Source of the DNA: Bacteroidales bacterium
Lineage (GTDB): Bacteria > Bacteroidota > Bacteroidia > Bacteroidales > UBA932
Assembly (NCBI GenBank): GCA_017428725.1
Contig: JAFRQH010000004.1
Location: 29,445 to 93,444 of the forward strand
DNA: 64,000 bases
Reading direction: 5' to 3'
Part shown: in pieces, positions 25,795-35,111 of the stretch
Layout: every line of letters starts with the position of its first letter
Numbering within the stretch: the stretch's first letter is position 1
Position numbers and translations under genes: made by a program
The notes under the pieces: generated by a model
Told to the model about the DNA's origin: nothing
What the model saw: only the letters and a program-made list of their open reading frames with translations
The model's database searches: none

Positions 25795-26574
25795 TCAGTC
25801 TGAGAACTTCGCCTTCAGGAACTCCCTGTTCAGGCGGGCGATGTGCGACACGTCGATGCCCTTGGGGCACTCAAGCTCGCAGGCGCGCGTATTCGTGCAG
25901 TTGCCGAATCCCAGTTCATCCATCTTGGCGACCATCGCCTTGGCGCGGCGCTTGGCCTCAGGGCGGCCCTGCGGGAGCAGGGCGAGGGAGCTGACGCGCG
26001 CCGCGACGAAGAGCATCGCAGATCCGTTCTTGCACGTGGCAACGCAAGCACCGCAACCCACGCAGGCTGCGGCGTCCATGCTATCCTCGGCCTGGTCGTG
26101 CGGAATCAGGATGTTGTTGGCATCCTGCGCCGCACCGGTGCGCACGGAGATGAAGCCGCCGGCCTGGAGGATCTTGTCAAACGCGGTACGGTCCACGACG
26201 AGGTCCTTGATCACGGGGAAGGCCGCACTGCGCCAGGGCTCCACCGTGATGGTGGCGCCATCCTTGAAATGACGCATAAACAGTTGGCAGGTGGTCACGT
26301 GGTCGTCCGGACCGTGGGCGCGGCCATCTATATAGAGTCCACAGGCACCGCAGATGCCCTCACGGCAGTCGTGGTCGAAGGACACGGGGCCGCTGCTCTG
26401 GCAGCCGCGCTCCACGGCCACGGGGTCGCAACCCTCGCGGATGAGCTGCTCATTGAGGATATCGAGCATCTCCAGGAAGGAAGCATCCTCTTCGATGCCG
26501 GCAATATGGTAGGTCTCAAAATGTCCCTTGGTCTTGGCGTTTTTCTGACGCCATATCTTCAGATTGAATTCCAT
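25795..26574 (-). CDS. Succinate dehydrogenase/fumarate reductase iron-sulfur subunit
   Basis: 259 residues. [2Fe-2S] ligands in [15 protein letters not shown] and TTCQLF; [4Fe-4S]/[3Fe-4S] ligands in [14 protein letters not shown] and [17 protein letters not shown]. This is the Bacteroides-type B subunit that links the flavoprotein to the membrane cytochrome b. It follows the A subunit by 5 bases. Direction of use (fumarate respiration or succinate oxidation) cannot be decided from sequence; anaerobic Bacteroidales normally run it as fumarate reductase. Confidence 0.94.
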   Translation of the reverse strand: MEFNLKIWRQKNAKTKGHFETYHIAGIEEDASFLEMLDILNEQLIREGCDPVAVERGCQSSGPVSFDHDCREGICGACGLYIDGRAHGPDDHVTTCQLFMRHFKDGATITVEPWRSAAFPVIKDLVVDRTAFDKILQAGGFISVRTGAAQDANNILIPHDQAEDSMDAAACVGCGACVATCKNGSAMLFVAARVSSLALLPQGRPEAKRRAKAMVAKMDELGFGNCTNTRACELECPKGIDVSHIARLNREFLKAKFSD

Positions 26575-26579
26575 CTCGC

Positions 26580-28526
26580 TTAGTCTTTGTAATTTCTCGT
26601 CTTGACTTCGATAAACTCATACTTGAGCGGCTCCTTGTGGAGTTCGGGTTCGGCATCCTCGCCCTTGTACTCCCACGCGGAAACATACATGAAGTTGGCG
26701 TCGTCGCGCTTGGCCTCGCCCTCTTCGGTCTGGCTCTCCACCCGGAAGTGGCCGCCGCAGGACTCCGCACGGTTCAGTGCGTCGCGGGCCATCAGTTCGC
26801 CGATGTCGAAGAAATCCTCCAGCCGGAGGGCCTTCTCCAACTCCTGGTTGAACTCGTACTGGGAACCGGGGACGTTGACGTTCTCGTAGAATTCTTTCTT
26901 GAGTGCCTTGATCTCCTTGATGGCCTTCTTGAGTCCGGCTTCGTCGCGGGCCATACCCACGTTGTCCCACATGATGTTGCCCAGACGCTTGTGGATGGAA
27001 TCCACCGTCTCCTTGCCCTTGATGCCGAACAGGCGGTCGATACGGGCCTGGACGGCCTTCTCGGCAGCGTCAAATTCAGGCGCACTGACATCGGTCTTGG
27101 GCTCCGCGAACTTGTAGGACAGGTAGTCGCCGATCGTGACAGGCAGGATGAAGTAGCCGTCGGCCAGGCCCTGCATCAGGGCGGAGGCGCCGAGGCGGTT
27201 GCCGCCGTGGTCGGAGAAGTTGGCCTCGCCGATGGCGTAGAGGCCCGGGATGGTGGTCTGGAGGTCGTAGTCCACCCAGACGCCACCCATCGTGTAGTGG
27301 ATGGCGGGATAAATCATCATCGGCTCCTCCCAAGGAGAACTCGCCGTTATCTTCTCATACATCTCGAAGAGGTTGCCGTAGCGCTCGGCCACGCGCTGGT
27401 GTCCCAGGCGCTTGATGGCATCGGCGAAGTCCAGGAAGACGGCCTTGCCGGTCTCGTTGACGCCGAAACCGGCGTCGCAACGCTCCTTGGCGGCCCGGGA
27501 AGCGACATCACGCGGCACCAGGTTGCCGAAAGCAGGGTAGCGACGCTCCAGGTAGTAGTCGCGGTCCTCCTCAGGAATCTGGGAAGCCTTGATCTCGTGT
27601 TTGCGGAGCTTGACCACATCTTCCATCTTCTTCGGCACCCAGATGCGGCCGTCGTTGCGCAGGGACTCGCTCATCAGGGTCAGCTTGCACTGCTGGTCGC
27701 CGTGGACCGGAATACAGGTAGGATGGATCTGCGCGAAGCAGGGATTGGCGAAATAGGCACCCTTACGGTAGCACTGCATCGCAGCGGAGCCGTTGCTGTT
27801 CATCGCATTGGTGGACAGGAAGTAGGCATTGCCGTATCCACCGGTCGCAATCACCACGGCGTGGGCTCCGAAACGCTCCAGCTCGCCCGTCACCAGGTTG
27901 CGGGCGATGATACCCTTGGCCTGGCCGTTGATGACCACCAGGTCGAGCATCTCGTGGCGGGGATAGGACTTGACCGAACCGGCTGCAATCTCCTTGTTCA
28001 GGGAGGCATAGGCACCGAGCAGCAGCTGCTGGCCGGTCTGCCCGCGGGCATAGAAGGTACGGCTCACCTGCACGCCGCCGAACGAACGGTTGGCCAGGTA
28101 TCCGCCGTACTCACGGGCGAAGGGGATGCCCTGGGCCACGCACTGGTCGATGATGGCGGCACTCACCTCTGCCAGACGGTAGACGTTGGCCTCGCGGGAA
28201 CGATAGTCGCCACCCTTGATGGTGTCATAGAAGAGGCGGTAGACGGAATCGTTGTCGTTCTGGTAATTCTTGGCAGCATTGATACCGCCCTGGGCCGCAA
28301 TGGAATGCGCCCGGCGGGGGGAGTCACTGATGCAGAAGATCTTGACGTTGTAGCCGAGTTCGCCGAGGGAGGCGGCCGCCGAGGCGCCGCCAAGGCCGGT
28401 GCCCACTACGATGATCTCGAGCTTTCGCTTGTTGTTGGGACTCACGAGGCGGATCTCCGACTTGCGCCGGGTCCACTTGGCCTCGAGCGGTCCTGCAGGA
28501 ATTTTGGAAATCAACTTGTCTGACAT
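26580..28526 (-). CDS. Succinate dehydrogenase/fumarate reductase flavoprotein subunit
   Basis: 648 residues. FAD-binding [20 protein letters not shown], the His-flavin region [17 protein letters not shown], substrate loop [20 protein letters not shown], and catalytic region [20 protein letters not shown]. Long Bacteroidota-type A subunit. Upstream lies ruvB (35-base gap), not the cytochrome b subunit that normally precedes this gene in Bacteroidales. No TAnnTTTG box is seen in the gap, so it may be transcribed with ruvB. Confidence 0.95.
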   Translation of the reverse strand: MSDKLISKIPAGPLEAKWTRRKSEIRLVSPNNKRKLEIIVVGTGLGGASAAASLGELGYNVKIFCISDSPRRAHSIAAQGGINAAKNYQNDNDSVYRLFYDTIKGGDYRSREANVYRLAEVSAAIIDQCVAQGIPFAREYGGYLANRSFGGVQVSRTFYARGQTGQQLLLGAYASLNKEIAAGSVKSYPRHEMLDLVVINGQAKGIIARNLVTGELERFGAHAVVIATGGYGNAYFLSTNAMNSNGSAAMQCYRKGAYFANPCFAQIHPTCIPVHGDQQCKLTLMSESLRNDGRIWVPKKMEDVVKLRKHEIKASQIPEEDRDYYLERRYPAFGNLVPRDVASRAAKERCDAGFGVNETGKAVFLDFADAIKRLGHQRVAERYGNLFEMYEKITASSPWEEPMMIYPAIHYTMGGVWVDYDLQTTIPGLYAIGEANFSDHGGNRLGASALMQGLADGYFILPVTIGDYLSYKFAEPKTDVSAPEFDAAEKAVQARIDRLFGIKGKETVDSIHKRLGNIMWDNVGMARDEAGLKKAIKEIKALKKEFYENVNVPGSQYEFNQELEKALRLEDFFDIGELMARDALNRAESCGGHFRVESQTEEGEAKRDDANFMYVSAWEYKGEDAEPELHKEPLKYEFIEVKTRNYKD

Positions 28527-28561
28527 ATTTAGGTTAGTATTTGTTAATACTTTATTCTATT

Positions 28562-29584
28562 TCAAAAAAGCGACCCGGAAGCGTTGTTCTGGTAGGGATC
28601 AAGCCCCAGGTGGTTGTAGGACAGCTCGGTAGCCACGCGCCCGCGCTGCGTGCGCACGATGAAACCTTCCTTGATCAGGAAAGGCTCGTAGACCTCCTCG
28701 TAGGTCCCCTGGTCCTCGCCGATGGCGGTCGCCAGCGTGTTGGCGCCGACCGGCCCGCCCTTGAAGGTGGAGATGATGGTGCGGAGGATCTTGTTGTCGA
28801 TCGAATCCAGGCCGCGCTTGTCGATGTTGAGTTTGTCCAGGGCGAAACGGGCGATCTGCAGGTCGATGTGGCCGTCCCCCATCACCTGGGCGAAATCGCG
28901 CACGCGGCGCAGCAGGGAATTGGCGATGCGCGGCGTGCCGCGGCTGCGCAGGGCTATTTCGCGGGCCGCCTGCGGCTCGATGGATACCTTGAGAATGCCG
29001 GCGCTGCGGGTCACGATCCGGACCAGGTCGTCCGTGTCGTAGTATTCCAGCCCTTCCGTGATGCCGAAACGCGCGCGGAGCGGCGCCGTCAGCAGGCCCG
29101 CCCGGGTCGTCGCGCCGACCAGCGTGAAGGGATTGAGGGTGATGCGCACCGACCGGGCCCCGGGGCCCTTGTCGATCATAATGTCTATGACATAGTCCTC
29201 CATCGCGGAATAGAGGTATTCCTCCACTTCGGGCGGAAGGCGGTGGATTTCGTCGATGAACAGCACGTCGCCGGTCTCCAGCGAGGTCAGCAGGCCGGCG
29301 AGGTCGCCGGGGCGGACCAGGACAGGTCCGGAAGTGATCTTCATATTGACCCCCATCTCGTTGGCGATGATGTGGGCCAGCGTCGTCTTGCCGAGGCCCG
29401 GAGGGCCGTGGAACAACGTGTGGTCCAGGGATTCGCCCCGCATCTTGGCAGCTTGGATGTAGATCCGCAGGCGGGAGACGATTTCACCTTGTCCCGTGAA
29501 ATCTTCCAACTCCTGGGGCCGGATTATTCCGTCCAATTCCTTATCTTTGCTGTCGTTTGTATTATGTGGGTCGAAGTCTGCCAT
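28562..29584 (-). CDS. ruvB: Holliday junction branch migration helicase RuvB
   Basis: 340 residues from ATG 29584 ([15 protein letters not shown]). Begins with the RuvB arm ([16 protein letters not shown]), Walker [12 protein letters not shown], Walker B FIDEIHRL, sensor 1 GATTRAG, sensor 2 [15 protein letters not shown], and the C-terminal winged helix. Motor for branch migration with RuvA. A TTG codon at 29599 is an alternative start, but the ATG downstream is more typical. Its promoter faces the AT-rich gap shared with mfd. Confidence 0.96.
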   Translation of the reverse strand: MADFDPHNTNDSKDKELDGIIRPQELEDFTGQGEIVSRLRIYIQAAKMRGESLDHTLFHGPPGLGKTTLAHIIANEMGVNMKITSGPVLVRPGDLAGLLTSLETGDVLFIDEIHRLPPEVEEYLYSAMEDYVIDIMIDKGPGARSVRITLNPFTLVGATTRAGLLTAPLRARFGITEGLEYYDTDDLVRIVTRSAGILKVSIEPQAAREIALRSRGTPRIANSLLRRVRDFAQVMGDGHIDLQIARFALDKLNIDKRGLDSIDNKILRTIISTFKGGPVGANTLATAIGEDQGTYEEVYEPFLIKEGFIVRTQRGRVATELSYNHLGLDPYQNNASGSLF

Positions 29585-29841
29585 AAACGCCGATGACAAT
29601 CAAAATACAAATATAGTTCTTTTATTTTGAAAATTTATTGTTTTTTATTGGCTTGTTGAAATGTTGATAAGCTACATAATTCAATGATTTTCAATATATA
29701 AGAATAATTATGGAAAGTTGAAAAGCGTGTTGAATCCGTGTTTTTTGGAATGTTAAAAACCTTCCGTCCTCCGCAATCCACAGCAGAAAGCGGATTAAAA
29801 ACAGGTTTTTAACAGGCTTTTCAACAGCTTTTGACCAGGTG
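29585..29841. other. AT-rich intergenic region between ruvB and mfd
   Basis: About 257 bases with no gene, strikingly AT-rich against its surroundings. It holds the ruvB promoter and several similar short motifs: TGTTGATAAG at 29656-29665 and 29843-29852, plus TTTTTAACAGG and TTTTCAACAG around 29806-29829 and ATCCACAG at 29776-29783. The first two read CTTATCAACA on the other strand, one mismatch from a DnaA box (TTATCCACA). No RNA gene is visible. Confidence 0.6.
29608..29615 (-). promoter_or_regulatory. -7 box (TATATTTG) for ruvB
   Basis: Reverse-strand TATATTTG lies 23 bases before ATG 29584. Confidence 0.65.
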
Positions 29842-32800
29842 ATGTTGATAAGTTCAAAGTCATCGAGTGCCTTGCGGGACAGGATGCGGACCGGTGCGGA
29901 CGTATTCTGTCGCGGGCTCTTTTTGTCTGCGCGCTGGTTCGTTTTCAGCCAGGTGGCGGACAAGGGTGTCCACCTCATCGTGTTGCCGAACCGTGAGGCT
30001 GCAGAATATTGTGCTGCCGACCTCTATCACCTGATCGAGGGAGACAAGGTATTCTTCCTTCCCGAGTCCGGGCGCAGCGTGGAGCGGAGCAACTACAAGT
30101 CCACACTGGGTGTACAGCGCACGGCCGCCATCGGCAAGGTCATCGGATATGAGTCCGGTGATCTGTTGGTCGTCGTCACGTATCCGGAGGCACTTTCGGA
30201 AGAGATTCCTACGGAGAAAACCATCACGGACTCCGTATTCCAGATCCGGGTGGGGATGGAAGTCTCCCACGAAGACCTCATCAGGACCCTTGCCGGCAAG
30301 GGCTTTGAGAAAGTGGATTTCGTATCCGCTCCGGGGCAGTATGCCATCCGCGGATCCATCGTGGATATTTTCTCCTACTCCGACAATTATCCTTACCGTA
30401 TTTCTTTCTGGGGCAATGAGATAGAAGAAATCCATTCCTTCGACTGCAACACGCAGCTCTCCAAACAGAAGGTGGAGCAGGCCGACATCGTCTCTGACGT
30501 GGTAAGCGGCGGCGAGGCGGGCGGACAGTCCCTGGCCGGGATTTTTCCGAAAGATACCTGCGTGTGGTTGGATTCCTCGGACATGTATTCCCGGGAGTCC
30601 TTCTTCGCGGAATTGAAAGGATTCCAGAATATCTACACGGACACTCCCCTCTCCTATTCCGGTGACGATGCCATAGGCTTCCAAATCGCTCCGCAGCCCA
30701 CTTTCAACAAGAATTTCGAACTGCTGACGGAAGACATCAGGAGCAGGATCGAGAACGGTTATACGGTCTATATCTACGGAGAGAAGGAGAGCCAGCTGGA
30801 GCGTGTCCGCTCCATCCTGTCCCAGAATGGCGGATTGATTCCGAAGTTCGTCGCAGGCAAAAACCTCCACAGCGGCTTCATCGACCATCAGGACAAGGTA
30901 TGCTGCTACTCCGACCACGAGATTTTCGACCGCTTCCACCGGGTCAATCTCCGGAAGACGGTGGAGAAGAGCGAGCAACTGACGATAAACGACCTGAATT
31001 CCTTCAATATCGGGGATTACGTTGTCCATATCGACCACGGCGTCGGTATTTTCGGCGGCCTTGTCCGCCTGCGTGACGACTACGGCCGGATGAAAGAGGT
31101 GGTGAAAATCACCTACAAGGACGGTGACGTCGTGTTCGTGTCCGTCCACGCACTGCATAAGATTTCGCGCTTCCGCTCCAAGGAGGGCGAGATGCCCCGG
31201 ATCAACAAACTCGGCTCCAAGACCTGGCTCACGCTCAAGACCAGCGCCAAGTCCCGGGTCAAGGACATAGCCAAGGACCTGATCCAGCTATATGCCAAGC
31301 GACGGGCGTCCAAGGGATTCGCCTTCTCCCCAGACACTTATCTCCAGGAGGAGTTGGAGTCTTCGTTCATGTACGAGGACACACCCGACCAGGAACTCGC
31401 CACTGCCGCCGTCAAGAAGGATATGGAGGACAACTGCCCGATGGACCGCCTGATCTGCGGCGACGTGGGCTTCGGCAAGACCGAAATCGCCGTCCGGGCA
31501 GCCTTCAAAGCTGTTTCTGACAGCAAGCAGGTGGCCGTGCTCGTGCCGACCACCATCCTGGCCCTGCAGCATTACAACACCTTCTGCGGTCGCTTGCAGA
31601 ACCTTCCGTGCAACGTGGATTATGTCAGCCGCCTGCGCACGGCCAAGGAGATCACCGATATCAAGAAGCGCCTCAAGGAAGGCCAGATCGACATTCTGAT
31701 CGGAACGCACAAGATCCTCGGCAAAGAATTCGAATTCAAGGACCTGGGTCTGCTCATCATCGACGAGGAGCAGAAGTTCGGCGTGGCCGCGAAGGAAAAA
31801 CTGCGCGAACTCAAGGCTTCCGTGGACACGCTGACCCTCACGGCCACGCCGATCCCGCGCACGCTCCAGTTCTCCCTGTTGGGAGCGCGCGACCTCAGCA
31901 TCATCAACACGCCCCCGCCCAACCGCATTCCGGTGCAGACGGAGATCATCCTCTTCGACGAGCGCGAGATCCGCAGCATCGTCAACTACGAACTCAACCG
32001 CGGCGGCCAGATCTTCTTCCTGCACAACAAGGTGGAGGAACTGCCGGCCATCCACGACATCCTGCACCGTCTGATCCCGGATATGAAGATCTGCGTGGCG
32101 CACGGGCAGATGCAGTCTAATGAGTTGGAAACCAAGATGTTGGATTTCATCCGCGGAGACTATGATATGATGCTCTGCACCACCCTGATCGAGAACGGCC
32201 TGGACATCCCCAACGCCAATACGATCCTGATCAACCAGGCGCAGAACTTCGGCCTGAGCGACCTGCACCAGCTGCGCGGCCGCGTGGGCCGCTCCAACAA
32301 GAAGGCCTTCTGCTACCTGATCGTCCCGCCGCTGGTGAGCATCACCGACGATGCGCGCCGCCGGCTTAAGGCCATTGAGGAGTTCTCGGACCTGGGCAGC
32401 GGTTTCAACATCGCGATGCAGGACCTGGACATCCGCGGCGCCGGCAACCTGCTGGGGGCCGAGCAGAGCGGCTTCATCATGGATATGGGATTCGAGACCT
32501 ACCAGAAGATCCTGGCGGAAGCGATGGAGGAACTGGGCGTGGAGACGGGCGTGGTGACCCGCAGCGACCGTGGCAAGTTCGTCACCGACTGTACGATAGA
32601 GACGGACCAGCCGGCCCACATCCCGGACGACTACATCGACGTCACGGCGGAGAAGATCCGCATCTACCGGACCATCGACGCGATGTCTTCCGACAAGGAA
32701 ATAGACCGTTTCGCCGCCCAGCTGGCTGACCGTTTCGGCAAGTTCCCGCCCGAACTGGAGAACCTCTTCGAGGTGGTCAAGATCCGCAACCTCGGGGCGG

Positions 32801-33027
32801 CGCTCGGATTCGAGAAGGTCATTGTCAAGAACGGGATCCTGATAGCCTTCTTCATCGCGAATCAGATGTCTCCCTACTACAAGTCGCAGGTTTTTTCCAC
32901 GGTATTGGAGAAGACGGCCGCGATGCCGCGCTACGAACTCAAGCAGACGGAGAGCAAACTCAAGATCGTGGTGCGGAACGTCACCACGCTGAAGGCCGCA
33001 CACGGCGTATTGGGCAAGTTGCGATAA
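29842..33027 (+). CDS. mfd: Transcription-repair coupling factor Mfd
   Basis: 1061 residues from ATG 29842 (GTG 29839 is a possible start three bases earlier). UvrB-like N-terminal region, then the RNA-polymerase-interacting domain (NIGDYVVHIDHGVGIFGGLV, ~393), SF2 translocase: Walker A CGDVGFGKTEIAVRAAFKA, DEEQKFG, TATPIPRTLQ, QLRGRVGRSNKKAFCYL, and the TRCF C-terminal domain. Removes stalled RNA polymerase and recruits UvrA. The N-terminus is a little shorter than usual, and the frame is open upstream to 29734 without a start codon. No clear -7 box. Confidence 0.95.
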   Translation: MLISSKSSSALRDRMRTGADVFCRGLFLSARWFVFSQVADKGVHLIVLPNREAAEYCAADLYHLIEGDKVFFLPESGRSVERSNYKSTLGVQRTAAIGKVIGYESGDLLVVVTYPEALSEEIPTEKTITDSVFQIRVGMEVSHEDLIRTLAGKGFEKVDFVSAPGQYAIRGSIVDIFSYSDNYPYRISFWGNEIEEIHSFDCNTQLSKQKVEQADIVSDVVSGGEAGGQSLAGIFPKDTCVWLDSSDMYSRESFFAELKGFQNIYTDTPLSYSGDDAIGFQIAPQPTFNKNFELLTEDIRSRIENGYTVYIYGEKESQLERVRSILSQNGGLIPKFVAGKNLHSGFIDHQDKVCCYSDHEIFDRFHRVNLRKTVEKSEQLTINDLNSFNIGDYVVHIDHGVGIFGGLVRLRDDYGRMKEVVKITYKDGDVVFVSVHALHKISRFRSKEGEMPRINKLGSKTWLTLKTSAKSRVKDIAKDLIQLYAKRRASKGFAFSPDTYLQEELESSFMYEDTPDQELATAAVKKDMEDNCPMDRLICGDVGFGKTEIAVRAAFKAVSDSKQVAVLVPTTILALQHYNTFCGRLQNLPCNVDYVSRLRTAKEITDIKKRLKEGQIDILIGTHKILGKEFEFKDLGLLIIDEEQKFGVAAKEKLRELKASVDTLTLTATPIPRTLQFSLLGARDLSIINTPPPNRIPVQTEIILFDEREIRSIVNYELNRGGQIFFLHNKVEELPAIHDILHRLIPDMKICVAHGQMQSNELETKMLDFIRGDYDMMLCTTLIENGLDIPNANTILINQAQNFGLSDLHQLRGRVGRSNKKAFCYLIVPPLVSITDDARRRLKAIEEFSDLGSGFNIAMQDLDIRGAGNLLGAEQSGFIMDMGFETYQKILAEAMEELGVETGVVTRSDRGKFVTDCTIETDQPAHIPDDYIDVTAEKIRIYRTIDAMSSDKEIDRFAAQLADRFGKFPPELENLFEVVKIRNLGAALGFEKVIVKNGILIAFFIANQMSPYYKSQVFSTVLEKTAAMPRYELKQTESKLKIVVRNVTTLKAAHGVLGKLR

Positions 33028-33033
33028 ATTTTG

Positions 33034-33041
33034 TAAATTTG
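33034..33041 (+). promoter_or_regulatory. -7 box (TAAATTTG) for coaX
   Basis: TAAATTTG lies 13 bases before the coaX ATG at 33055, just after the mfd stop. Confidence 0.7.
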
Positions 33042-33054
33042 CAGGATAGCGTAT

Positions 33055-33783
33055 ATGGCGTATTTAGTAGTAGAAGCAGGAAACACCGCACTCAAGGCCG
33101 CCTGGGTCGAGGGAACCACCCTCGGCAAGACCTTCCGTTACCAGGGGGAGAAGATGATGGATTACCTGCTGTCGCTGCTCGAAAAGGGACGCCCGGAGGT
33201 GCTGACGGTATCGTCCGCCTTCGGGGTGAGCGCCGAGGAGGAGGCGATCCTGCGCACCCGCTGCGACCACTTGCTGATCATGGACCGGGCGCATACGGAC
33301 CTGCTGCTGCGCCAGAACTTGCCAGAGTACCTGTCCAGCGACCGTGCCGCAGGGCTGGTGGCGGCGGCTTTCCTCTTCCGGGACAAGCCGGTGACCGTCT
33401 TCGACTTCGGCACCACGCTCACGGTGGATTTCCTGAGCCGCGAGGGGCGTTACCTCGGGGGCAACATCTCCCCCGGCTGCCGCACGCGATTCAAGTCGCT
33501 GGAGCGCTATTCGAAGTCGCTTCCGCTCGTGGACACCCCGGAGCGGACCGCCCCGGAAGGCCACTCGATCCAATCTTCCATCGAGTCCGGCGTCATTTCG
33601 GGCATAATGTTTGAAATTGAGGGGTACGCCCGGCTCCGGCCGGAAAACATTATGATTTTTACGGGCGGGGACGCAATTTATTTTGCCAAACGGATGAAAA
33701 ACTCGATATTTGTGGTTTCCAATCTGGTTTTGATGGGCCTGGCCTTGATAACGGATGACTATGTCAAGAAGAATCTTACATAA
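33055..33783 (+). CDS. coaX: Type III pantothenate kinase
   Basis: 242 residues. ASKHA-type fold: SDRAAGLVAA, FDFGTTLTVDFL, GGNISPGCRTRFKSLERYSK, and IFTGGDA. First step of coenzyme A synthesis. The N-terminal phosphate-binding motif, normally DxGNT, reads EAGNT (residues 7-11), a conservative but unusual change. Start chosen at ATG 33055 downstream of the -7 box. It overlaps the next gene by 29 bases and heads a Bacteroidales envelope gene set. Confidence 0.9.
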   Translation: MAYLVVEAGNTALKAAWVEGTTLGKTFRYQGEKMMDYLLSLLEKGRPEVLTVSSAFGVSAEEEAILRTRCDHLLIMDRAHTDLLLRQNLPEYLSSDRAAGLVAAAFLFRDKPVTVFDFGTTLTVDFLSREGRYLGGNISPGCRTRFKSLERYSKSLPLVDTPERTAPEGHSIQSSIESGVISGIMFEIEGYARLRPENIMIFTGGDAIYFAKRMKNSIFVVSNLVLMGLALITDDYVKKNLT

Positions 33784-35080
33784 GGCGGTGGTGTCAGCCG
33801 TGCTGGCCGTGTGTGCTGCAATCAGCGCGCACGGCCAGGCTGCGGGTACCTACACCCCTTATTCCATCTACGGTGTCGGCGACCTGAGCCAGCCCGGCAC
33901 TGCCTACAACAAGTCGATGGGCGGCGTGGGTGTCGCCCTGCGCAACACCAGTTTCATCAACGTGATGAATCCCGCTTCCGTGACCGCGCGGGACAGCCTC
34001 TCCTTCATGACGGATTTCTCCGTCTACGGAGACAACAAGCTGTTCAAGCAGGAGAAGGTCAAGTCCGTGAGCAACACCTTCAACATCAACGATCTGGCGA
34101 TGTCCTTCCCGCTGTGGCGCCACACCGCGATGATGGTGGGCATCATGCCCTACAGCGACACGGGCTTCGGCTACAGTTTCGACTACACGGACCCGGATCT
34201 GATCGGCCACACCGGCAACATCACGTATTCCGCCTCCGGCAGCGGCAGCATCTATCGCGGATTCGCTGCCTTCGGCGTATCCCTGGGCCGTCGCCTGTCC
34301 CTCGGTGCGCAGTGGAACTTCTACTTCGGCAGCATCGAGAAGACCTACTATACCACGTTCAACGACGCTTCCTACAACAGCATCAAGAACGGCACGACAG
34401 CCCGCCTGACGGGCCATTCCGCCCGCTTCGGCGTGCAGTATGAGCAGCCTCTCGGACCGAAGCTCACCCTGGGTCTCGGCGCCACGTACAACACGTCCAC
34501 CAACCTGCGCGGCACGATGGAGAGTTCCCGTTTCTCCGCCGGCAGCGCCGCCTCCGACACGTTGTACTACAAGCTGGACAATCTCGGCAAGGATTCCGTC
34601 GTCAAGCTGGCCAGCGAGATGGCCTTCGGCATCAACCTCAAGAATCCCGGCAAGTGGATGGCCGAGATGGACTACAGCCGCTCCGACTGGAAGGGTTCGG
34701 GCATCGACGCCGCGCGGGGCTTCACGGCCAGCAAGGTCTTCTCCGCCACGGTGACCGACGCCTACCGCCTCGGCTTCGAGATCATCCCGAACGCCAACGG
34801 CATCCGGTATATGAGCACGGTGGCCTACAGGGTGGGTGCATACCACAAAAACGACTATTTTTTGCTGGATGGCAAGAAAGTTGCATCTACCGGCATAACA
34901 CTGGGAGTCACCCTGCCGGTTTACATCCAATACCGCGGCAGATCCAACGGGATCACGCTGGGTGTCGATCTGGGACAGAGGGGCTCCGTTTCGGGATCGA
35001 TGATCCGCGAGCGCTACGTCAACTTCTCCATAGGAGTGAATCTGTACGACATCTGGTTCCGCAAGGTCCAGTATCAGTAG
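33755..35080 (+). CDS. Predicted outer-membrane beta-barrel protein
   Basis: 441 residues with signal peptide (RRILHKAVVSAVLAVCAAIS, cleavage near SAHGQ). The N-terminal mature region YTPYSIYGVGDLSQPGTAYN and the alternating amphipathic strands match the uncharacterised FadL/OmpP1-like proteins found after coaX in Bacteroidales. The chain does not end in an aromatic residue (ends RKVQYQ). Starts at ATG 33755 or 33761, inside the coaX 3' end, implying translational coupling. Cargo unknown. Confidence 0.75.
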   Translation: MTMSRRILHKAVVSAVLAVCAAISAHGQAAGTYTPYSIYGVGDLSQPGTAYNKSMGGVGVALRNTSFINVMNPASVTARDSLSFMTDFSVYGDNKLFKQEKVKSVSNTFNINDLAMSFPLWRHTAMMVGIMPYSDTGFGYSFDYTDPDLIGHTGNITYSASGSGSIYRGFAAFGVSLGRRLSLGAQWNFYFGSIEKTYYTTFNDASYNSIKNGTTARLTGHSARFGVQYEQPLGPKLTLGLGATYNTSTNLRGTMESSRFSAGSAASDTLYYKLDNLGKDSVVKLASEMAFGINLKNPGKWMAEMDYSRSDWKGSGIDAARGFTASKVFSATVTDAYRLGFEIIPNANGIRYMSTVAYRVGAYHKNDYFLLDGKKVASTGITLGVTLPVYIQYRGRSNGITLGVDLGQRGSVSGSMIRERYVNFSIGVNLYDIWFRKVQYQ

Positions 35081-35111
35081 AAAGAAGAAATAAAATAACA
35101 CACATAGGGAT

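Noticed and set aside
29585..29841. Replication origin
   Set aside because: Only near matches to DnaA boxes in an AT-rich promoter gap and no dnaA nearby; kept as a low-interest observation, not a feature call.
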